64,000 nt of DNA from Thermococcus barophilus MP (GCF_000151105.2 NC_014804.1:1910567-1974566); one strand, 5' to 3'. Positions 1 through 12,407 are shown, numbered from the stretch's first letter. The notes: generated by a model from the letters alone, not told the origin. Translations and numbers: made by a program.

Positions 1-1929
1 AGCTTGGTAGTCTATTATTCATTGGCTTTTGCAGTCCTTTATGTAGGTATAATCTACTGGGCATATACAAGGGTAGGGATTTCAAAGAAATACTCTACTA
101 TTTCGCTTGCAGTCTTGTTTGTGTCAAGCTTTTATATTTGGTCATTCATACAAATTCGTCCGCAGCAGTTGGGTATACTTGTTGGACTTTCAATAGTTTC
201 CTTGTTTATGAGCATAAAGCCTAACAAGATGTTCTTCATAATAATGCCTGTATTGTTCACTTTATTGATTTTTACCCATATCTTCTCCTTTTTTCTTTTC
301 TCGATACTTTTGATGGCATACTTTGTTTTAGTTTTCATTAAATCTGAATCATCGGAAGAAGTCTTCAAAAAGTTTCTTGGTATATCTTTTGCTGTGCTCA
401 TAGCATGGCTGGCTTTCTTATCTTTCCCCTATTCAAGCAGAACAATACGCACTTTAGTTTGGTTGTTAAATAGCATGCCCCAATTCGACAATTTTCAGTT
501 GTTACTAAACTATTTCTCTTCTCTTTCTACTTTTGCATATATCATGCTGGTATTTCTCATATATCATGCAGGGAAATTCCTCCATAGTAGATATCTTAAC
601 GACCTCGTGAATCTTTGGGAATCTCTTAGGGGAATACTGATTAAATTCTCATTACAAATAATTTTCTTAGCATTGATATTTTTATCTGTTGGTTTTTACA
701 TTCAATTCAAGCTTGGGGCAAGTACGTATACTAAGATATACAGAGGGTCGGTCTTGACTCTGGTGTTCTTCCAGTTGGGGAATATATTTTTTGGGTTTAT
801 GTTCGTTAGAGGATTTTTAGATAAATTAAAAGATAATACACTTACAGAATTTGATATTATGGCAATTATATGGATATTTATTGGAATTGCAATGCTTTTC
901 ATATCCTTTTTTATGCCGAAAGGTAGTGCAATATGGGGGTTTAGTAACTGGATGGTAAGAGTTGCACAGTACTTTGTAATATTCGCCGCTCCCACTGTTA
1001 CCTATGCGTTATATAAGGACATTAAGGCAATGGGATTGTCCCATTTAAAGCTCGCTATTTCTATATTGATTTCGGTGTTAATAGTAATTAGCATGATAAA
1101 CACTGCCAGACCTCCACAAATATATGACTATGATATTGTTTGGAGTGACGAGATGATTGACGTTGCCAAAGAAGTCAGACTTTCAAATACGTTAATGTTT
1201 AGGTACAACGTTTCACCATATTTGAAGTTTGCTATGGAGAACTTACTGAAGGCTTATGGAAAGCCTGTGGAGATTACACAAGGTTCAAGTATAGTCCTGT
1301 CCTCTGATGCTATATATGTGTATGGTAGCAACTACCATCCTCTTTCATTAGGGTTTTTCTCTAAAAAAAGAGGCCCAGTAATTGTAATTTTGGGAACATC
1401 AAATCCAAAAGTTAAGCAATACTTCACTACTTTATTAAACAAGGAATTTCCAGCATTAATCATAGGTGAGATAGACAATTGTGAAATGTATATTAAGCAG
1501 GGATATCCACTTATTGTCATGGGAGGGAAATTAGCAAACAAATGCACCCAGCTATTAGAAAAAAATAGAGCAATGTTAGTTTATATGGATAAAGATTCCG
1601 TGGTTACTCCCTATTTCACGTACTCAGTTCCATCTCCCAAAAAAGAATGGTGGAATGTTAATGAAGGTCTTTTTGTCATTCAAGCAGTTAAGTACCATGG
1701 AGCTCCAATACTGATAATTGAGGGTACAAATATAGATGCTACTGTTGCTGGAGTTTGGTACTTTGTGAATAAAGTTTCCCAAGACATAGAAAAGTATAAA
1801 AATACCTATTATATTGTCGGTAAATGGATTGAATCGGATAACAAAGTACTTCGCTTCCTTAAGTTTGATCCAAACGACAACAATGGCTTCAGTGAGGGTG
1901 ATACTGTTGAAATTATTGAGATTGGATAA
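1..1929 (+). CDS. Polytopic membrane protein, 5' end outside the window
   Basis: The frame is open to the window edge, so the true start is probably upstream and the TTG at 4 is only the first possible one. About 390 residues form many hydrophobic segments, followed by about 250 mostly soluble residues probably outside the cell. Two stretches in the soluble part (around VMGGKLANK and IEGTNIDATVAG) follow the hydrophobic-strand then small-residue pattern seen in surface-layer proteins; this is a resemblance only. The next gene overlaps its 3' end by about 20 bases, suggesting co-transcription with a putative glycosyltransferase. The sequence is visibly AT-richer than the rest of the window. 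A role in cell-surface polysaccharide or glycoprotein assembly is inferred from context. I do not recognise the family. Confidence 0.75.
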   Translation, partial: SLVVYYSLAFAVLYVGIIYWAYTRVGISKKYSTISLAVLFVSSFYIWSFIQIRPQQLGILVGLSIVSLFMSIKPNKMFFIIMPVLFTLLIFTHIFSFFLFSILLMAYFVLVFIKSESSEEVFKKFLGISFAVLIAWLAFLSFPYSSRTIRTLVWLLNSMPQFDNFQLLLNYFSSLSTFAYIMLVFLIYHAGKFLHSRYLNDLVNLWESLRGILIKFSLQIIFLALIFLSVGFYIQFKLGASTYTKIYRGSVLTLVFFQLGNIFFGFMFVRGFLDKLKDNTLTEFDIMAIIWIFIGIAMLFISFFMPKGSAIWGFSNWMVRVAQYFVIFAAPTVTYALYKDIKAMGLSHLKLAISILISVLIVISMINTARPPQIYDYDIVWSDEMIDVAKEVRLSNTLMFRYNVSPYLKFAMENLLKAYGKPVEITQGSSIVLSSDAIYVYGSNYHPLSLGFFSKKRGPVIVILGTSNPKVKQYFTTLLNKEFPALIIGEIDNCEMYIKQGYPLIVMGGKLANKCTQLLEKNRAMLVYMDKDSVVTPYFTYSVPSPKKEWWNVNEGLFVIQAVKYHGAPILIIEGTNIDATVAGVWYFVNKVSQDIEKYKNTYYIVGKWIESDNKVLRFLKFDPNDNNGFSEGDTVEIIEIG

Positions 1930-3841
1930 CTTGTGGAAACGATCTGAAATTGTTCCAGTTATTATATTCATTGTCGCTTTTTTAATTAGAGTACGAAATC
2001 TTTCGAGACCATTTACGGAGTACTTTAGATATATCAATGCTCAGTATGCAACATATGCTCGGAACTATATTTGGTATGGATATTTGAAAACGAAATTTGG
2101 CTTAGTATCAACGCCATGTTACATCAATAATACTGATAATTTTTCTTATTACTTCCATCATCCTCCTATGATTAGTATTCTTACATCGATATATTTTAGA
2201 CTTTTTGGTATAAGTGAAAGTAGTGTTCGATTGACTGAAATCTCCCTTTCTATGTTAACTTTGCTTATGATATACATTATTTCTAAAACAATATGGAATA
2301 AAAGTGTTGCAATTGTTTCAATGTTTATTTTTGCGTTTTTACCGATTTCTGCTTATTATGATAGGATAATTGCGCCCGACTACTCTATCATGCCTTTTGT
2401 ATTGGCCACGGTCTATTTTTATATTAGGTACCATCAAACTCTAAAAAGCGAAAACTTATACCTAATGGCACTTTTCTTGTATATTGCAACCTGGTTTGAC
2501 TGGCAAGCCTACTTGATAATTCCCGGTGTATTACTACATTCACTCATGAAAGATAAGCTCTCCAAATTCTCTATTCGCATTGGTATCTTTCTAATTGTGG
2601 GCGCATTTCTTGGGTTTATATCTTATTTGCTATTTGTATATTTATTGGGGGGGTCCCATGAAATAATTGAGTTATACCAAGGATTTTTAACCAGATCTGG
2701 CATTAGGATCTATAGAAAATTTGATCGACCAGGAGCAACTTATAAATTTACAATTATTCAATTTATGATGCTGGAGATCAAAAGATCAATAAATCTTTTT
2801 ACGTCTGTGATCTTAGTATTTACATTGATATGGATTACATACTTTGTCTTGACCAAGCTTGAAAATGATGGATATTTAATTCCATTTTGGATTCATGGCA
2901 TTTTAAGTATTTTTCTCTTCAGACAAGGTGCGTGGATTCATGATTTTTGGCTATACCAATTAGTTCCTGCAATAGTGTTCTCCTCTAGCAAGGGCATATT
3001 AGTATTCTTTAGAACTCTGTCTGCCAAGAGGTCTTATCTAACATCACTACCTCTTTCTATTTTAACGGCTAGTGCATGTATACTTGGTACATTATGGAGT
3101 TTATTTTTAGTAGCAGTACTTAAAACGTTCCATAGTAGTAACATTGATGAAATAAGTCTCCTAATTCTTATTATAGCAAGTATAGGAGCATATCTTATGT
3201 TTTGGCTGATAATTTCCCATAATATAACTGTTGAGGATGAGAACAACATAGAAAATAATCTCCGGAAATCATTTCCTGTATTACTACTTTCAGTATTATT
3301 TATATCATACCTCAAAAATATATTATATCCAAGAGTCCCATACTATGGGCTGATTATAATACTATCAGTGCTCGTATTGGGAGTTTTGTGGTATATAACT
3401 GTTGTCAAACAATATGTAAGTGTTGGATTTCTGAAATTTTTTGGAATCTTGATTGTCTTAATGCTCTTTGTATACCAAGCTCTGTATGTTATCCATATTA
3501 GAGATAGCTGGGTATATCCAGCTGAATACAGAAAAGGTTTGATTATAAAGAATATAACAACGCCCAATGATAGAATTTTTGCAATTCCTGAAGCGGGTAT
3601 TCATAGTTATTCCTCAACATTTTATTCAGAAAGATGTGTTGTATTGATATGGACTCTTAGAGATTTAATTAAAAATATTAATGTTACAACTGATGAAACT
3701 GGATATATGTATCTTGTAAGTACAGAAGATTTATTTAAGGACAAAAAGTATCAAACATTAGAGGAACATCTAATGGATAATTATCCTTATCTTAAAATAG
3801 GTGATTTATATATCTTTAACTTATCGACAATAAATAGATAA
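1907..3841 (+). CDS. GT-C type membrane glycosyltransferase (PMT/ArnT-like)
   Basis: The protein has an N-terminal transmembrane helix, then a luminal-type loop with RPFTEY and a HHPPM motif, then repeated membrane helices. That is the layout of the dolichyl-phosphate-mannose/ArnT family (PMT_2, GT-C fold), which transfers sugars from polyprenyl-phosphate donors on the outer membrane face. The acidic residue expected in the first loop may be the E of TEY. A short hydrophilic C-terminus follows the last helix. I chose the TTG at 1907 because GAGGGTGAT lies four bases upstream; ATG 1883 and a TTG at 1814 are in-frame alternatives. It overlaps the preceding membrane gene, so the two probably form one operon. 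The AT-rich composition suggests an accessory glycan locus. Substrate unknown. Confidence 0.7.
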   Translation: MKLLRLDNLWKRSEIVPVIIFIVAFLIRVRNLSRPFTEYFRYINAQYATYARNYIWYGYLKTKFGLVSTPCYINNTDNFSYYFHHPPMISILTSIYFRLFGISESSVRLTEISLSMLTLLMIYIISKTIWNKSVAIVSMFIFAFLPISAYYDRIIAPDYSIMPFVLATVYFYIRYHQTLKSENLYLMALFLYIATWFDWQAYLIIPGVLLHSLMKDKLSKFSIRIGIFLIVGAFLGFISYLLFVYLLGGSHEIIELYQGFLTRSGIRIYRKFDRPGATYKFTIIQFMMLEIKRSINLFTSVILVFTLIWITYFVLTKLENDGYLIPFWIHGILSIFLFRQGAWIHDFWLYQLVPAIVFSSSKGILVFFRTLSAKRSYLTSLPLSILTASACILGTLWSLFLVAVLKTFHSSNIDEISLLILIIASIGAYLMFWLIISHNITVEDENNIENNLRKSFPVLLLSVLFISYLKNILYPRVPYYGLIIILSVLVLGVLWYITVVKQYVSVGFLKFFGILIVLMLFVYQALYVIHIRDSWVYPAEYRKGLIIKNITTPNDRIFAIPEAGIHSYSSTFYSERCVVLIWTLRDLIKNINVTTDETGYMYLVSTEDLFKDKKYQTLEEHLMDNYPYLKIGDLYIFNLSTINR

Positions 3842-3947
3842 CTTTTTTATACACTTAGGCGTAACTGTTATTCAAGAAATGCTTTCTTTCTCAGTTAGTT
3901 GTTGGTTGGAAATATCTAAATTAACAGCAGATCGGGCTAATTCGGCT

Positions 3948-4091
3948 TCATTGTAGGATAGATGGCAAAAGCTGATATTGGGGAGGACATAAAAGTTCGG
4001 TTTTATATGGTTTGTTATTATCACCGAAATTTTTTACATGAACCAAATTATTAGCAAATTCATCAGGATGATCAACTGAAACGATGTGCGA
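3948..4091 (-). pseudogene. Possible short protein-coding remnant
   Basis: On the minus strand, 47 codons run open between an upstream TGA and a TGA at 3948-3950. The reading has balanced amino-acid use with charged residues, unlike random AT-rich DNA, but no start codon with a ribosome-binding site. It may be a piece left from rearrangement at the edge of the AT-rich glycan locus. I cannot assign a family, and chance remains a reasonable explanation. Confidence 0.2.
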
Positions 4092-4106
4092 TCAACTTAC
4101 GAAAAG

Positions 4107-4116
4107 CTTTTATATT
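4107..4116 (+). promoter_or_regulatory. TATA box of the TasA-like gene
   Basis: CTTTTATATT lies about 50 bases upstream of the ATG at 4163. Transcription would begin near 4140, giving a short leader that carries a GAGGGGA ribosome-binding site six bases before the start. Confidence 0.6.
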
Positions 4117-4162
4117 TTATGTTCCTAATATTAATTGTAAACTCTAACAGAGGGGAAGTTGT

Positions 4163-4762
4163 ATGAAAAAGCTCCTGCTGATAGTACTGGTTGCTGGAAT
4201 ACTCATAGGAGCGGCAGGAATCCAGGTGGGAAATGCTTTATTCAGTGACAAAAGCATTTCGAAAGGCAATGAAATATCCACAGGGGAGTTTGATATAGGA
4301 ATAAGCAAAGATGGAAGCAGATTTTATGATGATCTGAAGCTTTTTGAGTTCTCAAATCTAAAGCCCGGTGACTACAGGGAGTTCAGCTTTTACATAAAGA
4401 ACAGAGGGGATGTTGGAGTCTCGAGGATCCTCCTCTCCCTTAACGTTGAGGATTTAGAGGATGGAAAACTTACGGATGCTGAATCTCTTGTTGATAATAC
4501 CACAGACACAGGCGAGCTGAGCAAAAACATTATCATAGCAAAGCTCTCCGTGACAAAGGACAGCCAAACGTACTCACTGGATGACTATGTTGGAAAGACG
4601 CTGAAGGAAATCAGCGGCAAGCAAATACTTCTCCCCAGGGATCTCTTAAAGCCTGGAGAAAATATTAAAGTCACCGTTGGCTTTAAGCTCAAAGATGATG
4701 CCGGAAATGAGTGCCAGACAGATATTGCGAGGATAACCCTGAACATCTATGCCGAGCAGTGA
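4163..4762 (+). CDS. TasA/camelysin-like secreted fibre-type protein
   Basis: This 199-residue protein has a signal sequence (MKKLLLIVLVAGILIGAAG), then the block ALFSDK, the segment STGEFDIGI, and LKPGDYREFSFYIKNRGDVG. This pattern is characteristic of the TasA/camelysin group, whose bacterial members form extracellular biofilm fibres. An archaeal relative builds bundling pili in Pyrobaculum, with subunits joined by donor-strand exchange. The C-terminal half returns to a beta-rich DUF-like pattern ending ITLNIYAEQ, fitting a single jelly-roll domain. It stands alone with its own promoter; no SipW-type signal peptidase lies nearby. The fold assignment rests on motif resemblance, and the fibre function is inferred. 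Confidence 0.65.
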   Translation: MKKLLLIVLVAGILIGAAGIQVGNALFSDKSISKGNEISTGEFDIGISKDGSRFYDDLKLFEFSNLKPGDYREFSFYIKNRGDVGVSRILLSLNVEDLEDGKLTDAESLVDNTTDTGELSKNIIIAKLSVTKDSQTYSLDDYVGKTLKEISGKQILLPRDLLKPGENIKVTVGFKLKDDAGNECQTDIARITLNIYAEQ

Positions 4763-4802
4763 GTTTTTAAACTTCCCCCCCTTTTCTCTTTTGGTGTCCG
4801 CA

Positions 4803-5600
4803 ATGCTTGGTATAATATTCGACATGGATGGGGTAATTTACAGGGGAAACACTCCAATTGAGGGGGCAAAAGAGGTGATTGACTATTTAAAATCGAGAAA
4901 CGTTCCTTTTGTATTTCTCACCAATAACTCAACAAAAAATGCAAAGATGTATAGGGAAAAACTCCTAAATCTGGGGATTGATGTTGAAGAAGATTGGATA
5001 ATAACTTCAGGTTATGCAACCGCCCGCTATCTGCAGAAGCACTTCAGGAAAGGAAAGGTTTTTGTAATCGGGGGAAAAGGCCTTGTTGAAGAAATTAAGA
5101 ACATCGGCTGGGAGATTATGAGTGTTGGGGAAGCTAAGGAAAGATGGAGAGAAATAGAGTATGTCGTTGTGGGACTTGACACGAAACTGACTTACGAGAA
5201 ATTAAAGTATGGGACTTTGGCAATTAGGAACGGTGCAAAGTTCATTGGTACTAACCCAGATACGACTTACCCTGGGGAGGAAGGTATTCTGCCAGGAGCT
5301 GGCTCAATCTTGGCAGCGTTAAAAGCATCAACGGATGTTGAGCCATTAATAATTGGAAAACCCAATGAGCCTGTTTTTGAAGTGGTTAAAGAAAAGCTCA
5401 CCGCAGATGAAATCTGGGTTGTTGGTGACAGACTTGACACGGACATAGCATTTGCAAAAAGAATAGGGGCAAAAGCGATAATGGTCTTAACTGGTGTAAA
5501 CACACTGAAGGACATTGAGAAAAGTAAAATAAAGCCTGATCTGGTTTTGCCCAGCATAAAAGAACTTCTGGAATATTTAAAAGTCCATATCAATGATTAA
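4803..5600 (+). CDS. HAD-superfamily sugar/nucleotide phosphatase (NagD-like, subclass IIA)
   Basis: The protein opens with motif I DMDGV (IIFDMDGVIYRG). Motif II is LTNNST, a lysine (GKP) supplies motif III, and motif IV is WVVGDRLDTDIAFAKRIGAK. This is the HAD class IIA layout of NagD, 4-nitrophenylphosphatase and phosphoglycolate phosphatase, with the large C2 cap between motifs II and III. Length is 265 residues, as usual. I start at ATG 4803 because motif I must lie near the N-terminus; the longer upstream frame adds unrelated residues. It follows the TasA-like gene by about 40 bases with only a weak GGTG signal. Substrate cannot be read from sequence. Confidence 0.85.
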   Translation: MLGIIFDMDGVIYRGNTPIEGAKEVIDYLKSRNVPFVFLTNNSTKNAKMYREKLLNLGIDVEEDWIITSGYATARYLQKHFRKGKVFVIGGKGLVEEIKNIGWEIMSVGEAKERWREIEYVVVGLDTKLTYEKLKYGTLAIRNGAKFIGTNPDTTYPGEEGILPGAGSILAALKASTDVEPLIIGKPNEPVFEVVKEKLTADEIWVVGDRLDTDIAFAKRIGAKAIMVLTGVNTLKDIEKSKIKPDLVLPSIKELLEYLKVHIND

Positions 5601-5645
5601 ATATTTAACCTTGTGTTCCAAATAATATGAGTGAGGGATTTCATC

Positions 5646-6208
5646 ATGGAGAGATTTGAAATTGACAGGGAAGTTGAGGAAAAGGTTGATCAAATCTTAC
5701 AGAAGCTTGTCAAACTTCCTCTCGAGAAAATACTTAGCTACGCATTAAAGGGCGAAGAAGACGCCATACAGCTTTATAAATTTCTATCACAGCACATAGA
5801 GGAACCACATGCGAAAATGAAGTTTGAACAGTTCATTAAAATAGAGTCAGGACATAAGAAGAAAATTCGCAAAGTATTTGAAGAGCTGTTTCCAGGCGTT
5901 GAACCCTCCGAAATACCACTTCCCTCTTGGGTTGAGGTATCATTCCAAGACGTTAGAAAGGATATTAAAACAGCAGAGGACTACCTCAGCATTTTGAAGG
6001 TTGCAATAAGCTCTGAAAAGCTTGCCGAAAAAAGTATCAATTTGTTGCCCAAGCTCTCATCAAAGAGTACGCTGATTTGTTCACTTCACTTGCTAAAGAT
6101 GAAAGGCAGCATTACGATTTTCTTGTTAACCAGTATCTCTTTTATAAGCGTGCCAAAGCTGAAGAGGATATGCATGAGAGAATAAATAAGCTGCTTGGAA
6201 AGGAGTAG
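5646..6208 (+). pseudogene. Rubrerythrin/ferritin-like di-iron protein, frameshifted
   Basis: Reading from ATG 5646 gives a ferritin-like four-helix protein with GEEDAIQLYKFL and the iron-ligand motif IESGHKK. After SEKLAEK the frame shifts at a run of six A residues (6028-6033). Adding one A restores the family sequence: EYADLFTSLAKDERQHYDFL, with the second ExxH iron motif, ending GKE at the TAG 6206-6208. Without correction the protein ends in unrelated residues at 6185 and loses its second iron half-site. The run may be a sequencing error, a real mutation, or a slippery site. It is followed seven bases later by another ferritin-like gene, so both likely serve peroxide or iron handling together. 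Confidence 0.8.
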
Positions 6209-6214
6209 ATACGG

Positions 6215-6655
6215 ATGAAAGTTCAGGAGCTCCTTGAGAAGATCGCCTGGCAGGAGAATGAACTCTACAACCTGTACAAGCTCGGTGAGACCTTTGCAGT
6301 CTATGAAACACCGCGGCTGGCTGAGCATTTCAACTGGTTGGCAAGTGAAGAGCTCAGGCACAGGAATACTGTGCAAACATTCATCAAAGAAAAAACGCTG
6401 GAAAACAGTGCGGTTATTGATCACTTGGATGCATTAAGTCTTGAGCCCTACTTAACCGATGAAAGGGTTGAGCCAGAGGACTTGGAGGATCTCATTCTTG
6501 AAGCCCTCATCAGAGAAAAGCACAGTTATGAGCTCTATCAAAAGCTCAGCGAAATATTGGATGGTTCCCTTTCCCAAATCTTCAGAATGATGAGTCAAGA
6601 GGAGCTTAAGCACGCTTACAGGCTAAAGATAATGTACGAAACTGTTCACAGATAA
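6215..6655 (+). CDS. Ferritin-like/rubrerythrin-type di-iron protein
   Basis: This 146-residue protein is all helical and carries paired iron-ligand motifs: WQENELYNLYKLGE, ASEELRHRN, LIREKHSYELYQKL and SQEELKHAYRL. These are the E...ExxH...E...ExxH pattern of the rubrerythrin/ferritin-like superfamily. No rubredoxin domain is present, so electrons would have to come from a partner. It begins six bases after the stop of the frameshifted rubrerythrin-like gene, with an AAGGAG ribosome-binding site inside that gene's end; the two form an operon. Expected role is peroxide reduction or iron binding in an anaerobe; the precise reaction is inferred. Confidence 0.8.
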   Translation: MKVQELLEKIAWQENELYNLYKLGETFAVYETPRLAEHFNWLASEELRHRNTVQTFIKEKTLENSAVIDHLDALSLEPYLTDERVEPEDLEDLILEALIREKHSYELYQKLSEILDGSLSQIFRMMSQEELKHAYRLKIMYETVHR

Positions 6656-6823
6656 TGGATAAATTATCCGACATATCCCTTTTTCTATCAACTCCTTTTA
6701 CGACAGAGTGCCAGCATAATATTTGTCATCTTGGCGAACCAAACATGGGCAAGGTATATTTACCCCGATTCCCAAATTCATAGCACTGATATTTCTACTA
6801 ATACACATAATAACGCTAAATAA

Positions 6824-9970
<3,147 letters not shown>

Positions 9971-9987
9971 TTTTTTACTTTTATTTT
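9971..9987 (+). terminator. T-rich terminator after nrdJ
   Basis: A T-rich stretch starts directly after the nrdJ TGA, with no hairpin. This is the usual form of archaeal transcription termination signals. Confidence 0.5.
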
Positions 9988-10028
9988 AGGGGTTGTTATG
10001 ATTTTTACAAAAATTTGTAAACGCTGAA

Positions 10029-10036
10029 TTTTTAAA
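10029..10036 (+). promoter_or_regulatory. TATA box of the phosphoribosyltransferase-thpR operon
   Basis: TTTTTAAA lies about 45 bases before the ATG at 10076. The leader contains a full-length AAGGAGGTGG ribosome-binding site at 10062-10071. Confidence 0.6.
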
Positions 10037-10075
10037 TGGCTTGTGCGATTCTACATTTATCAAGGAGGTGGCAAT

Positions 10076-10537
10076 ATGGATAAGGTTTACCTCACATGGT
10101 GGCAGGTTGATAGGGCAATATTCTCACTGGCTGATAAGCTTAGGGAGTACAAGCCTGATGTCATTGTTGGAATAGCGAGAGGAGGTTTAATCCCAGCAGT
10201 GAGGTTGAGCCATATTTTGGGGGATATAGAGCTCAAAGTCATAGACGTGAAGTTCTACACCGATATCAGCGAACATGCAGAGATGCCAAAAGTGGTAATT
10301 CCAATACACGGGGACTTAAAAGGCAAGAGGGTCGTTATTGTGGATGACGTCAGCGACACAGGGAAAACGCTGGAAGTGGTTATAAACGAGGTTAAGAAGC
10401 TGGGGGCAGAGGAAATAAAGGTTGCATGTTTAGCTATGAAGCCTTGGACTTCAGTCGTGCCTGATTTTTACGTGTTTAGGACTGACAAGTGGATAGTCTT
10501 CCCATGGGAAGAGTTCCCGGTGGTGGTGCGGGAATGA
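10076..10537 (+). CDS. Purine-type phosphoribosyltransferase
   Basis: The 153-residue protein has the type I phosphoribosyltransferase fold. The PRPP-binding loop is [14 protein letters not shown], and the pyrophosphate loop is [10 protein letters not shown]. The hood begins with TWWQVDRAI, typical of archaeal xanthine/guanine or hypoxanthine phosphoribosyltransferases. It would salvage a purine base with PRPP to a nucleotide in the cytoplasm. ATG 10076 is chosen because a strong AAGGAGGTGG site precedes it; a longer frame from 10043 lacks one. Its stop overlaps the start of thpR (ATGA), so the two are translated from one message. Base specificity cannot be read with certainty. Confidence 0.88.
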   Translation: MDKVYLTWWQVDRAIFSLADKLREYKPDVIVGIARGGLIPAVRLSHILGDIELKVIDVKFYTDISEHAEMPKVVIPIHGDLKGKRVVIVDDVSDTGKTLEVVINEVKKLGAEEIKVACLAMKPWTSVVPDFYVFRTDKWIVFPWEEFPVVVRE

Positions 10538-11091
10538 GGGCTTTCATAGCCATTGACATAAGCGACAGCGTTAGAGAAAAGCTTGTTCAAGCTCAGGACA
10601 AAATTGCAAGAACAAAGGCTGCCAAGATAAAGTTTGTTGAGCCTGAAAATCTTCACATCACCCTTAAATTTTTGGGGGAAATAACTGGGGAGCAGGCTGA
10701 GGAAATAAAGGAAATTCTCCAGAAAATAGCGGCAAAATACAAGAAGCATGATGTCAGAGTCAAAGGAATTGGTGTGTTCCCAAACCCGAACTACATCAGG
10801 GTAATCTGGGCTGGTGTTGAAGGCGATGAGATCATAAAAAGTATAGCCAGCGACATAGAAAGGGAGCTGAGAAAGCTCGGCTTTAAAAAGGATAAGGACT
10901 TTGTTGCTCATGTGACAATAGGAAGGGTGAAGTTTGTTAAGGACAAGCTTGAGCTTGCCGTTGTTTTAAAGGAGCTGGCAAATGAAGATTTTGGTATTTT
11001 CAGAGTTGATGCAATTGAGCTGAAGAAAAGCACCTTAACTCCAAAAGGTCCAATTTATGAAACATTGGCAAGGTTTGAGCTTAGGGATTAG
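10534..11091 (+). CDS. thpR: RNA 2',3'-cyclic phosphodiesterase (ThpR, 2'-5' RNA ligase family)
   Basis: Two H-x-T-x motifs, HITLKFLGE and HVTIGRVK, mark the 2H phosphoesterase superfamily; the 185-residue length fits ThpR. The family opens 2',3'-cyclic phosphates on RNA ends and can join or cut 2'-5' linkages, so it probably acts in tRNA or RNA end processing. ATG 10534 lies within an ATGA overlap with the upstream phosphoribosyltransferase gene. The gene ends convergently with an ATPase gene, sharing a TTAG. In other Thermococcales a ThpR gene lies next to cca, as far as I recall; here cca follows after the ATPase. Confidence 0.9.
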   Translation: MRAFIAIDISDSVREKLVQAQDKIARTKAAKIKFVEPENLHITLKFLGEITGEQAEEIKEILQKIAAKYKKHDVRVKGIGVFPNPNYIRVIWAGVEGDEIIKSIASDIERELRKLGFKKDKDFVAHVTIGRVKFVKDKLELAVVLKELANEDFGIFRVDAIELKKSTLTPKGPIYETLARFELRD

Positions 11092-12377
11092 AGCTGGACT
11101 AAGAACAGGGGCACAGGGATTATTGCGAGGTTCCTCTCTTCAATGAAGTCAAGCTTGCCTTTTGACAAAAGGATCTTGTTTTTTATTCCCACCCTTGGGA
11201 AATCGCTTGGCTTAACTTTATTCTGCCATTTCACTTCAACACCAAAATCTTTTGTTACAAAGTCAACTTCCTTTGCATTATGGAAGAAATACGTATCAAA
11301 GTTCCTCTTTATGTGCTCTCCCACAATTCCCTCTACTTTTTTTGCAATTTCAACTTCTATCCCAAATTTCCTTGAAAATGTTTCCAAAATTAATGGATCC
11401 AAAAAGTAGAACTTTCTTTCTTTTTTGAAAAGCGGTGTCATTAAGTTTGGCTTTGTTTGAAAATAGTTCCTCCCAATAAAGAGCTCCTCAAATATTTCCA
11501 AATACTCCCTAACGGTTACATGCGAACCTATTTCCATTTCCTTTGAAAGGGCATTTAGAGAAAACTTCTCTCCATATCTCTTTAAAATACCTAAAATTAT
11601 TGAAAGTGCTATCCTTTCACTTCTCCCAAGTTTTGTAACGTCAAATATTGTCGCATTATAAATCATTTCATATGTGTCTGGGCTTATTTCACCACTCTCA
11701 AGTAGCTCAAATATCGATTTTGGATAACCTCCAGATGATAGGTAAAAATAAAATGCTTCAAAGAGTTCATCCATGTGGGGGTATAACTCTAAGGCATTTT
11801 CATAAAGGATTTTAGGAGAAGTTTCTAATGTTATTTTCTCTAACTCTCTTTTAATCTTTGGATTTAATAACTCAACAACTTTTTTAAAGCTCAATGGCAG
11901 AAATTCCTCAACTTTTATTGGTCTTCCAGGAAAGCTTTCCTTTTTCAAGCCAAGGGATGAGGAGCCAGTTATATAAAGGGTGGTATCCTTCTTTAGAGGA
12001 GAATCAAGGAAAAACTTTATCGCTCTCTCCCAGCCTTCAACAAATGTTACTTCATCAAGGAACACAAACTTCTTTCCTCTCTGCATTCTTGAGAAGAACT
12101 TCAGGATTTCAACTATGTCTCTGTAATCTTTAAGCAAATCACAAGAAAAGTAGAGAATACTCCTTGGGTTGGTTCCTCTTTCAATAAGATCAAGGATTGT
12201 AAGTTTTAAATATGTGGTCTTTCCAACTTGCCTTGGACCAACAATTATCTTGTTCCTATTTTCAAATGTGTATCCTATAGGATTTCTCTTTGATAAGGCC
12301 TCTTTAACCTTTTCATCCTCATAAATAGCTTTTTTATCTCGCCACCATGGGTTTTGAAATCCTATCAGCTCTTCCAT
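11088..12377 (-). CDS. AAA ATPase with DUF4143 / nuclease-like C-terminus
   Basis: The N-terminal AAA domain has Walker [14 protein letters not shown], Walker [11 protein letters not shown] and sensor TGSSS. A middle wHTH-like section ([21 protein letters not shown]) leads to a DUF4143 domain with a PD-(D/E)XK-like pattern, [15 protein letters not shown]. Such archaeal and bacterial ATPases are widespread, accessory and poorly understood. I start at ATG 12377 because GTGAT lies five bases upstream; GTG 12386 is possible. Its promoter is flanked by two near-identical palindromes, suggesting autoregulation. It lies opposite to and between thpR and cca, as if inserted there. Its stop overlaps that of thpR by TTAG. 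Confidence 0.85.
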   Translation of the reverse strand: MEELIGFQNPWWRDKKAIYEDEKVKEALSKRNPIGYTFENRNKIIVGPRQVGKTTYLKLTILDLIERGTNPRSILYFSCDLLKDYRDIVEILKFFSRMQRGKKFVFLDEVTFVEGWERAIKFFLDSPLKKDTTLYITGSSSLGLKKESFPGRPIKVEEFLPLSFKKVVELLNPKIKRELEKITLETSPKILYENALELYPHMDELFEAFYFYLSSGGYPKSIFELLESGEISPDTYEMIYNATIFDVTKLGRSERIALSIILGILKRYGEKFSLNALSKEMEIGSHVTVREYLEIFEELFIGRNYFQTKPNLMTPLFKKERKFYFLDPLILETFSRKFGIEVEIAKKVEGIVGEHIKRNFDTYFFHNAKEVDFVTKDFGVEVKWQNKVKPSDFPRVGIKNKILLSKGKLDFIEERNLAIIPVPLFLVQL

Positions 12378-12389
12378 TTTTATCACAAT

Positions 12390-12405
12390 TGATACTGCAG
12401 TATCA
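12390..12405. promoter_or_regulatory. Operator-like palindrome, start-proximal site
   Basis: TGATACT-GC-AGTATCA is a perfect palindrome (18 bases with flanking T and A). It lies between the TATA element and the ATPase start, in position to block transcription. The same arms recur at 12424-12439. Confidence 0.7.
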
Positions 12406-12407
12406 AA

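Larger units (their letters stand above)
3842..4162. other. Intergenic region of 321 bases
   Basis: The right end holds a TATA box and ribosome-binding site for the gene at 4163. The middle, read on the minus strand from about 4091 to 3948, contains a 47-codon open stretch without a start codon (for example HIVSVDHPDEF and PYKTELLCPP) whose composition looks like decayed coding sequence. No RNA gene or convincing repeat was seen. Confidence 0.5.

Noticed and set aside
1814-1906. Longer N-terminus for the GT-C glycosyltransferase
   Set aside because: The added residues overlap the preceding gene by more than 100 bases and lack a ribosome-binding site.
4040-4110. C/D-like pattern (GATGATCAACTGA) before the TasA-like gene
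   Set aside because: There is no second box pair, no terminal stem and the repeated GATCAAC has no guide layout.
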